Source: Bacteroidota bacterium (GTDB lineage: Bacteria > Bacteroidota > Bacteroidia > Chitinophagales > Chitinophagaceae). Taken from it: a stretch of DNA of 5,659 nt. Positions within the stretch are counted from its first letter, which is position 1. Each line of letters begins with the position of its first letter. A model generated the notes under the pieces. That model saw nothing but the letters and a program-made list of their open reading frames with translations. It did not search any database and was not told the DNA's origin. The position numbers and the translations under genes are program-made. Shown in pieces: positions 1 through 5,355 of the stretch. The stretch is from contig JAGWTK010000285.1 of the NCBI GenBank assembly GCA_028876035.1, positions 1 through 5,659 on the forward strand, written 5' to 3'.

Positions 1-477
1 CCGGGTTTTCACATAGCTCATTTGTTGGCCTCTTTTTACGAGCAGTCGTTCCGCAAATCCAACCGACTGTATTTCTTTGACTGCCTGCAATAAGCGCGCA
101 GTAAAAGCCTCTGTTTTTTCTGCAAACAGTTTCTGGTATTTCAGCATGGCCTGCCCCAAATCCTTTTCATCGATGGGTTTTAACAGGTAGTCGATACTGT
201 TCACCTTAAATGCCCTGAGCATGTATTGATCAAAGGCCGTCGTAAAAATCACCGGCGTATTCACTTCTATTTGCCGGAAGATATCGAAGCTGAGCCCATC
301 TGCCAGTTGAATGTCCATAAACACCAGCTGCGGAGCCGGCATGGTAGCAAACCACTGCACAGCCGTTTCCACACTATCCAGCATGGCCACGATCTCCACC
401 TGTGGTTGCTGTGCCTTTACCAGGCTGGCCAGCCGGTTGGCAGCGGGGATTTCGTCTTCGATGATTACTACTTTCAT
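1..477 (-). CDS. LytTR-family response regulator, N-terminal part (cut by left edge)
   Basis: This is the cytoplasmic output partner of a two-component system: a receiver domain followed by the beginning of a LytTR DNA-binding domain. Reading leftward from ATG at 477, 159 codons are open up to the window edge with no stop. The protein begins MKVVIIEDE, which supplies the acidic pocket (Glu7, Asp8). Asp55 in LVFMDIQLADG is the expected phosphorylation site, Thr79/Thr80 in FTTAFDQY are the conserved switch residues, and Lys100-Pro101 in YLLKPID is the conserved lysine. A linker of about residues 105-140 leads into ERLLVKRGQQMSYV (143-156), typical of the start of a LytTR domain. Family members are usually about 240-250 residues, so roughly 90 are missing beyond the edge. 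The ATG is preceded by an A/T-rich stretch without a clear Shine-Dalgarno, normal for Bacteroidota. Its cognate kinase is very probably the gene at 745-1788. Function as a LytTR regulator is well supported; the target genes are not known. Confidence 0.93.
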   Translation of the reverse strand, partial: MKVVIIEDEIPAANRLASLVKAQQPQVEIVAMLDSVETAVQWFATMPAPQLVFMDIQLADGLSFDIFRQIEVNTPVIFTTAFDQYMLRAFKVNSIDYLLKPIDEKDLGQAMLKYQKLFAEKTEAFTARLLQAVKEIQSVGFAERLLVKRGQQMSYVKTR

Positions 478-517
478 AAATATCAGCTGTTACTTTTTTT
501 GCGGAAAAAAAATAACC

Positions 518-556
518 AAAAAAGCCGGCCGCCATCAATGACAGCCTGATGGCGGC
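518..556 (-). terminator. Stem-loop plus T-run between kinase and regulator
   Basis: On the minus strand GCCGCCATCA (556-547) and TGATGGCGGC (537-528) form a perfect 10-bp stem with a 9-base loop. Five bases later comes a run of six T (523-518), and a second run of eight T lies slightly further on. This has the form of an intrinsic terminator acting after the kinase gene and before the regulator start at 477. It could fully stop transcription, leaving the regulator to its own promoter, or act as a partial attenuator. A shorter competing hairpin (GGCGG, loop of three, CCGCC; 563-551) shares the right-hand bases of the stem. The T-run is not directly next to the stem, so efficiency is uncertain. 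Confidence 0.6.
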
Positions 557-641
557 TTCCGCCCTGATTAAGCTTTTGCACTACTGTGACTTCAACAGTC
601 CAACGCTCACCATCACCTCTGACATCATCTTCCTTTACCGA

Positions 642-654
642 TTGCGAGTCGCAA
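642..654. repeat. 13-base perfect palindrome in the kinase-regulator gap
   Basis: TTGCGA, one central base, then TCGCAA. It lies in the 267-base gap between the kinase stop and the regulator start. The symmetry suits binding by a dimeric protein, but the loop of one base makes it a poor RNA hairpin. Chance occurrence is possible and no function can be assigned. Confidence 0.3.
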
Positions 655-706
655 AACTGCCTGCTAAATTTACCTTGCTTTGATTTGATACTGTCCATCC
701 TTACCC

Positions 707-741
707 CTCTTACCTCTCGCCTCTTACCTCCTACCACTTAC
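707..741 (-). repeat. Degenerate heptamer array just after the kinase stop codon
   Basis: Three bases beyond the kinase stop codon the minus strand reads as five in-phase 7-base units: GTAAGTG, GTAGGAG, GTAAGAG, GCGAGAG, GTAAGAG. Two units are identical and the others differ from GTAAGAG at one or two positions. The strand is almost purely purine. The same 7-base period, with a different sequence, occurs at the end of the DinB-like gene (5314-5355). No function is recognised; replication slippage is the simplest origin. Confidence 0.6.
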
Positions 742-744
742 AAC

Positions 745-1788
745 TCAGATAAGCGGTATCGACACCGTGAAACTCTGCCCATCCTCTTTCACTTCTACTG
801 CCGTCTCGCTCAGCAGCCTATAACGGTTGCGAATATTATCTAACCCAATGCCTGTCGATTCCAGTACCTGGTTTTTTTTCTGCAGGTTGTTCTTCACTAC
901 CAGCGAACCGTTGGAGGTAAACACATCGATTGTTAGCGGTCGGGTAGAGGAAACAATATTGTGTTTGATCGCATTTTCCATCAACAATTGAAGGGACAGG
1001 GGCACTACTTGTTTGCGCAGCTTTTCTTCGGGCACATTGATATGAATGCTGAGGTTGTTGCCAAAACGTGTCTGCAACAAAAACGCATAGGCGTGCAGGA
1101 CAGACAGTTCATCCTTCAACGGGATTGATCGCTCTTCCTTTACTTCGAGGATATGGCGGTATACTTTGGACAGCTGTTGTACAAACTGCACAGCCTGTTC
1201 CGGGCTCTCGGGGATTACGGAAACCAGCGCATTCAGGTTGTTGAATAAAAAATGAGGATTTACCTGGGTTCGCAACGCATTCAGCTGAGCCTGGAGGCTT
1301 TCCCTTCTCAGTAATTCCTTTTCTTCGACCGATTGCCTTAACTGGCTCATAAAATAAACGCTTTCATAGATAGCGATTACCGTGAGACTGCTGAAGATGG
1401 CAGCATTGTTCGAATTGATGACGATATCGCCCGCAGTGATGCCCCGCCCCTGCACATCCTGCAGCTGGCAGAAGTCGTGCAGGAAATATCCCAGCAGATT
1501 GGTAGCAGCCAGCGTATACAGCAACATGACGAGCGACTGACGGACAATCCGTCTTCTTGTTTGATTGAACTGCGGATACCAGCTGCGCGCACGTGTTAGG
1601 ATAAAGCGATTGCCGAGCCAAATGGCACTGGTGATAATGAGTGTCGTCAGGTAAACTTGCCAGCTGAGATAAGGTGACTTGTGAAAGCGGATGCCAAAAA
1701 ATACAAAAGGGATAATGAATGCAGATACTGGTATCATGCATAACATCAGTAACCTGTCGTCGAATCCTATTTTTTCATTCACCTGCAT
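745..1788 (-). CDS. LytS/YehU-type membrane sensor histidine kinase
   Basis: An inner-membrane sensor kinase that autophosphorylates on histidine and passes phosphate to a LytTR regulator, most likely the one at 1-477. The protein has 347 residues. Four hydrophobic segments fall at about 14-34, 45-63, 85-104 and 122-147, with no recognisable extracytoplasmic sensor domain, so the membrane bundle itself probably senses. A charged helical linker (about 150-172) leads to the His_kinase motif NPHFLFNNLNAL with the phospho-acceptor His179. The ATPase part shows the N-box LLMENAIKHN (268-277, Asn272) and a glycine-rich STGIGLDNIRNRY (311-323). The size and order match the 4-TM LytS-like kinases common in Bacteroidota. 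The ATG at 1788 is chosen because it is the first start and keeps the first membrane helix intact. The gene starts 20 bases after the receptor stop, suggesting co-transcription with it. The signal it detects cannot be read from sequence. Confidence 0.94.
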   Translation of the reverse strand: MQVNEKIGFDDRLLMLCMIPVSAFIIPFVFFGIRFHKSPYLSWQVYLTTLIITSAIWLGNRFILTRARSWYPQFNQTRRRIVRQSLVMLLYTLAATNLLGYFLHDFCQLQDVQGRGITAGDIVINSNNAAIFSSLTVIAIYESVYFMSQLRQSVEEKELLRRESLQAQLNALRTQVNPHFLFNNLNALVSVIPESPEQAVQFVQQLSKVYRHILEVKEERSIPLKDELSVLHAYAFLLQTRFGNNLSIHINVPEEKLRKQVVPLSLQLLMENAIKHNIVSSTRPLTIDVFTSNGSLVVKNNLQKKNQVLESTGIGLDNIRNRYRLLSETAVEVKEDGQSFTVSIPLI

Positions 1789-1808
1789 CTGCTTAAAGAT
1801 AGCTGATT

Positions 1809-4169
1809 TTAGAAGGTAACCACGTAGTTGAAATTCGGAAAGAAACCAATTTGGTTGATTTCACTGCTCTGGCCTGTTTTTGGATTCAGCGTACGCACAT
1901 AGATGTTTTGCTGGTTGGTAATGTTTTGAAAATCGACATAAATCTTTTGCGTGGTCCTTCGTCCGTTCCTGGCGTATGTAAATTTCAAATCCCAGCGCAG
2001 GTAAGTGTTGTTGCGCAGGCTATAGGCTTCGGTTGTTTTGAACACCACATAGCCTGCCGAAGCCGACTCCTGCAGGTCAAACGGCGTATACATTTGTCCG
2101 CCTGCCAGGGTCATTTTTGTATCTACCAGGAACGATGAGCCGCCCTTCAGCTTAAATTCCTTTCCCGCAAGCAGATTACCTACGTACTGGCTATTGAAAA
2201 CCGTATTTCTCCATACACCGTCGCTTCCTTTGTATTTTGAATCGAAGATCGTACCTGTCAAAAGATAATAAAACCCTTTTTGAAGGAAACGCTCAAGCGT
2301 GAGTTCAAGCCCGTAGTTATAGCCTTTGCCGTTATTGACAAGGTTTGTTTTATCGGGGAAATAGAAATCTGCGCCTGCATTCAACATGCTAAACGAACTG
2401 GCCTGCTTTTCGACTGCTGCATTGTAGATGTATTGTCCGTATGCTTCTGCCTTAAACCGTAGCTGCCGGCTCAAATTGATATCATAGCCCAGCACTGCGT
2501 GGGCGCTTTTTACCATAGACAAATCCTTATTTGTGCGTTCGGTTTGCCCGACGGCATTCTTTGTTTCATACACATACACTTCCAGCGGCTGGAGCTGACT
2601 GTGCAGGCCGGTACCCAGGGCCAGGGATTGATTGGGTTTTAGCTGGTACTTCAGGTTGAAGCGCGGCTCAACGCTGGCGGTATTATTGAGTGTGAATTGC
2701 TGCGCATATACACCCAGGTTAGAGGAAAGCCGATCGGAAAACCGGTGCCCCCAGTTAAGATTTGCTTTTAAAAGAGTAACGTTCTCCTTTGTATCGAACA
2801 GGGTGCGCAGCAGGGAATCCCCATTCGGAATGTATTGCTGACGCAGTTTGAGGAAACTGATATCGGCAATCAGGCCTGCCGTTAACTGGTTGCCCGCACT
2901 GTATTTCTTATTAACGGTATAGCCCAATGACAGTTTTACCTGCCGGTTATTCTTATCATACGCAGTTTTGTTATCCTTGCCAGTTTCAACAATTTGCTCA
3001 TTGTATTTTGTACCGAAGCCAGACAGGGCCGCGATGGCCTTTCCGGATGTGGTGGAGTTAAAAAAATAGGTATGGGTGATACCTGTAACACCTGTTAATG
3101 ACTTGAAGTTACGCTGGCGCAGGGTGCCATCATTGGATGCATAGAGATTATCCTCGCCATTGGCCGGGAACAGAATATGACTTTCGCCACCAATGCCAAA
3201 CCACTCAAACACACCGGCTTTTTTGGTGGGCATGCGTAGTTTGAAACTCAGGTCCTGGTAGTACGGTGTAGTAGTACCGGTTCCTACTTTGAGTCCGAGT
3301 GCCTGCACGGCCGCAATCAGCGAGTACCGGTAATTCACGAGGTAGGACGATTTATTGGCGCGTTGCAAAGGCCCCTCTGCTCCAAATTCAAATCCATTGA
3401 AACCCGCCTGTGCGAGGTATTCGTTTCTTTCGTTATTCCCTTCGCGCATCCGCAGATCGAACACACCGGCGATCGCATTGCCGTATTGCGACGGAAAGGC
3501 ACCGGTCAGGAAATCAGAATTTTTCAGTGTATTCGTATTGAGAATACTCACCGGTCCGCCCGTAGCACCCAGGGTAGAAAAATGATTCGGATTCGGGATA
3601 TCGATTCCATCCATCCGCCACAGTACACCGCTGGGTGAGTTTCCCCGGATGACGATGTCGTTCCGTGCATCGTTGGTACCACTGACGCCCGCAAAACTTT
3701 GTGCCATTCGGCTGGGGTCGTTGCGTGTACCCGCATAACGCACCGCTTCGTCCACGCTAAATTGCCTTGCACTTACAACCGCAGCTTCGTTCAGCGCGCT
3801 TGATTTCAACTTCCCCCCTACCACTACCACTTCATCGAGCTTTTTGATCTTCTCGCGCAGTTTTATTTCGAGGACGACTTCCTTGGTAGAAGTAACTTCA
3901 ATATTGCGCACCAAGGCCTCTTCGTAGCCAACCCTGCTGCAGCGGATGGTTTGCCGGCCTACTGCTATTCCTTTCAGATGAAATAGTCCGGCTGAATCTG
4001 CAATCGCAGCTTTCGAACCATCTTCCAGCTGAATGGTAGCACCGCCAACCGGACTACCGGATTGTTCATCCACCACTGTTCCGCGGATGGTTTGCGTGAG
4101 TGACTGGGCTTGAGCGGTGGTGGTGAGCAGCGTAAGGCACAAGCCTGCCATTAATGCTATCGTTCGCAT
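1809..4169 (-). CDS. TonB-dependent outer-membrane receptor with carboxypeptidase-regulatory-like N-terminal domain
   Basis: A 786-residue outer-membrane transporter that should import a bound ligand using TonB/ExbBD energy. Positions from ATG at 4169: signal peptide 1-22 (MRTIALMAGLCL, hydrophobic core, AQAQ at its end); CarboxypepD_reg-like beta-sandwich about 27-105 (IRGTVVDEQSGSPVGGATI, then DSAGLFHLKGIAVG); the short LDEVVVVGG (111-119), which resembles the TonB-box region of SusC-like proteins; plug domain about 137-245 (DIVIRGNSPSGVLWRMDGID); beta-barrel to the C-terminal aromatic residue (NYVVTF). The frame stays open upstream to a TTG at 4208, but that adds 13 residues before the signal peptide and overlaps the likely promoter, so 4169 is preferred. 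At under 800 residues it is shorter than typical SusC transporters of about 1000, and no SusD lipoprotein gene follows. The substrate is unknown: iron complex, peptide or glycan are all possible. The kinase gene follows after 20 bases. Confidence 0.93.
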   Translation of the reverse strand: MRTIALMAGLCLTLLTTTAQAQSLTQTIRGTVVDEQSGSPVGGATIQLEDGSKAAIADSAGLFHLKGIAVGRQTIRCSRVGYEEALVRNIEVTSTKEVVLEIKLREKIKKLDEVVVVGGKLKSSALNEAAVVSARQFSVDEAVRYAGTRNDPSRMAQSFAGVSGTNDARNDIVIRGNSPSGVLWRMDGIDIPNPNHFSTLGATGGPVSILNTNTLKNSDFLTGAFPSQYGNAIAGVFDLRMREGNNERNEYLAQAGFNGFEFGAEGPLQRANKSSYLVNYRYSLIAAVQALGLKVGTGTTTPYYQDLSFKLRMPTKKAGVFEWFGIGGESHILFPANGEDNLYASNDGTLRQRNFKSLTGVTGITHTYFFNSTTSGKAIAALSGFGTKYNEQIVETGKDNKTAYDKNNRQVKLSLGYTVNKKYSAGNQLTAGLIADISFLKLRQQYIPNGDSLLRTLFDTKENVTLLKANLNWGHRFSDRLSSNLGVYAQQFTLNNTASVEPRFNLKYQLKPNQSLALGTGLHSQLQPLEVYVYETKNAVGQTERTNKDLSMVKSAHAVLGYDINLSRQLRFKAEAYGQYIYNAAVEKQASSFSMLNAGADFYFPDKTNLVNNGKGYNYGLELTLERFLQKGFYYLLTGTIFDSKYKGSDGVWRNTVFNSQYVGNLLAGKEFKLKGGSSFLVDTKMTLAGGQMYTPFDLQESASAGYVVFKTTEAYSLRNNTYLRWDLKFTYARNGRRTTQKIYVDFQNITNQQNIYVRTLNPKTGQSSEINQIGFFPNFNYVVTF

Positions 4170-4205
4170 TGTACAGTTGATTTTTTGGTTAATCTCTTTA
4201 CGATA

Positions 4206-4236
4206 CAATGCTACGGCGGGCGGGCGACGGTTAAAA
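4206..4236 (-). promoter_or_regulatory. Possible Bacteroidota-type promoter of the receptor gene
   Basis: On the minus strand TAGCATTG (4213-4206) matches seven of eight positions of the Bacteroidota -7 element TAnnTTTG. A TTTT (4236-4233), a weak version of the -33 element, lies 19 bases upstream of it, which is an accepted spacing. Transcription would begin about 30 bases before the ATG at 4169. The -33 match is poor, so this is a candidate only. Confidence 0.35.
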
Positions 4237-4287
4237 GGGAAAAGGAGTGAGGTGCAGGAAATGAGGAATGAACTGAAAACGCAGTGT

Positions 4288-4314
4288 GCTGATGTGATAA
4301 ATGTGACAAATGTG
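4288..4314. repeat. Degenerate 9-base tandem array
   Basis: Three in-phase units on the plus strand, GCTGATGTG, ATAAATGTG and ACAAATGTG, share ATGTG at the end and mostly AA before it. A single further GCTGATGTG occurs at 4399-4407. The array sits about 120 bases upstream of the receptor ATG. It is probably slippage-derived; no binding role can be shown. Confidence 0.45.
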
Positions 4315-4641
4315 CTAATTGGATCAACCGGATGGTACAGGTTCCAGATACTGGATATGTTATTCCAAGAATGAACCGCTAATGGCGGATGTGATCATTG
4401 CTGATGTGAGTTTCGATTCATCGAATAGTGTGCCGTTCGAAAGATTTAAAATATTTGATATTTTGATGTGAGACATGGAAGCAGACTTGCCGGATGGTTC
4501 GGATACAGGAGAGCATGTTTTTGATTTCTGCCGTTTCCGATTGATGGATTGTTTTAACCAGACAATGGGGCGCTGGTATAGCCATATGCCCAGTTTGGGC
4601 TAAAACTTAATGTTAGATTTAAGATATTGGGGTGTAAGATA

Positions 4642-4873
4642 TTTGTGCAGATTCACCGGATGTGAACGGTCAGGTACCAGACACTTTCGTAAACTGCTGA
4701 TCTTTGTATCTTGATTTTTCGATTTTTTGATTTCGGGATCTGGCCATTACTGAATTTGATGAATTGCAGCGGCCTCGAATGGAAGGACTAAGAACGATGA
4801 ACCTGAAACTATGAACCCACCATACGAAGCACTGACCACCAATCGGGGCGAATCGACTAAAGAATACCGACTT
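4642..4873. repeat. Repeat unit A (most diverged copy)
   Basis: This is the 232-base copy nearest the receptor gene. It has one extra G in the stretch GAATGGAAGG, where the other copies read GAATGAAGG. Its 8-base-period block reads GATTTTTC, GATTTTTT, GATTTCGG (4713-4736). Heptamers GGACTAA, GAACGAT, GAACCTG, AAACTAT, GAACCCA run from 4785 to 4819. The palindrome TTTTCGAAAA of the other copies is here TTTCGTAAA, so the symmetry is weakened. Confidence 0.85.
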
Positions 4874-5103
4874 TTTGTGCAGATTCACCGAATGCAAAGG
4901 GTCAGACACCAGATACTTTTCGAAAATCGCTGACTATATTTCTTGATCTATAGATTTTTTGATTGCTGGATCTGGCATGTATGGAATTTGCAGCATTGCA
5001 GCGGCTTCGAATGAAGGACTAAGAACGATGAACCTGAAACTATGAACCCACCATACGAAGCGCTGACCACCAATCGGGAAGAATCGACTAAATACTACCG
5101 ACT
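4874..5103. repeat. Repeat unit B
   Basis: The middle copy. It holds the palindromes TTTTCGAAAA (4917-4926) and ATCTATAGAT (4946-4955), an 8-base-period block GATCTATA, GATTTTTT, GATTGCTG (4945-4968), and heptamers GAATGAA, GGACTAA, GAACGAT, GAACCTG, AAACTAT, GAACCCA (5009-5050). It has a single TAGTCGA heptamer on the minus strand near its right end, the element that is expanded after unit C. Confidence 0.9.
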
Positions 5104-5333
5104 TTTGTGCAGATTCACCGAATGCCAAGGGTCAGACACCAGATACTTTTCGAAAATCGCTGACTATATTTCTTGATCTATAGATTTTTTGATTGCTGGA
5201 TCTGGCATGTATGGAATTTGCAGCATTGGAGCGGCCTCGAATGAAGGACTAAGAACAATGAACCAAAAACCATGAACCCACCATACGAAGCGCTGACCAC
5301 CAATCGGGAAGAATCGACTAAAGACTAACGACT
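5104..5333. repeat. Repeat unit C
   Basis: The copy nearest the DinB-like gene, 221/230 identical to unit B. Both palindromes are kept (5147-5156 and 5176-5185). Four of the nine differences from B fall in the heptamer block, which reads GAATGAA, GGACTAA, GAACAAT, GAACCAA, AAACCAT, GAACCCA (5239-5280). Its right end merges into the TAGTC heptamer array. Confidence 0.9.
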
Positions 5334-5355
5334 ACGGACTACGGACTAACGACTA
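5314..5355 (-). repeat. Six-unit TAGTCNN heptamer array containing a stop codon
   Basis: On the minus strand the units read TAGTCGT, TAGTCCG, TAGTCCG, TAGTCGT, TAGTCTT, TAGTCGA with no phase break. The first TAG (5355-5353) is the stop codon of the DinB-like gene. Because seven is not a multiple of three, successive TAGs fall in all three frames, so the array closes every reading frame on this strand. It overlaps the right end of repeat unit C by 20 bases. Confidence 0.88.

Larger units (their letters stand above)
4170..4641. other. Gene-free stretch upstream of the receptor
   Basis: No reading frame here looks like a protein; the open frames are short, lack family resemblance and run across repeats. 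It holds the candidate receptor promoter, a 9-base array (4288-4314), and three small perfect inverted repeats: TTCGAT/ATCGAA (4412-4425), AAAATAT/ATATTTT (4448-4464) and GCCCA/TGGGC (4588-4600). The last could form a short hairpin but has no T-run on either strand. The word CCGGATG recurs at 4328, 4490 and 4656; the third is inside repeat unit A and the first two may be worn relics of it. Confidence 0.6.
4642..5333. repeat. Three head-to-tail copies of a ~230-base unit
   Basis: Each copy begins TTTGTGCAGATTCACCG and ends CGACT. Copies are at 4642-4873 (232 bases), 4874-5103 (230) and 5104-5333 (230). By direct comparison the second and third differ at nine positions with no indel. The first is close to them in its right half but clearly diverged in its left half. 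Inside each unit are an 8-base-period GATTTTTT block and six consecutive heptamers. Minus-strand frames through the copies share a peptide stretch (IGGQ-FVWWVHSFRFIVLSPS, split here) in the first two, but an indel shifts the frame after it and the third copy has no start codon there, so the unit is probably non-coding. There are no transposase, terminal inverted repeats or CRISPR-like spacers. It could be a local tandem duplication of a dispersed intergenic repeat, or a structured RNA or protein-binding array. Confidence 0.93.

Noticed and set aside
483..698. A 71-codon minus-strand frame from ATG at 698, ending five bases before the regulator start
   Set aside because: Its codons run through the 13-base palindrome, the terminator stem and both T-runs (giving a Phe-rich tail), and no family resemblance is seen. 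A purine-rich stretch lies before the ATG, but that is the heptamer array. A real micro-gene is not excluded; ribosome profiling or conservation of the peptide would revive it.
1364..1741. Long alternative minus-strand frame inside the kinase gene
   Set aside because: It overlaps the well-supported kinase membrane region in another frame and has no recognisable domain.
4170..4208. Longer receptor start at TTG 4208
   Set aside because: It would put a charged 13-residue extension before a complete signal peptide and would overlap the likely -7 promoter element. ATG at 4169 gives a normal signal peptide.
4588..4600. GCCCA/TGGGC hairpin as a terminator
   Set aside because: Only a 5-bp stem and no T-run on either strand.
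4670..4909. 79-codon minus-strand frame spanning units A and B
   Set aside because: It shares a stretch around FVWWVHSFRFIVLSPS with the frame at 4934-5128, but this is just the repeated DNA translated. After it an indel changes the frame between copies, so the C-termini are unrelated.
4934..5128. 64-codon minus-strand frame in units B and C
   Set aside because: The equivalent frame in unit C has no start codon at that place and is bounded by TAG of the heptamer array. There is no sign of selection for protein.
4642..5333. CRISPR array
   Set aside because: The repeated units are contiguous and about 230 bases long, with no short repeats separated by unique spacers, and there are no cas genes.
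4642..5333. Insertion sequence or integron cassettes
   Set aside because: No transposase or integrase frame, no terminal inverted repeats and no target-site duplications are visible.
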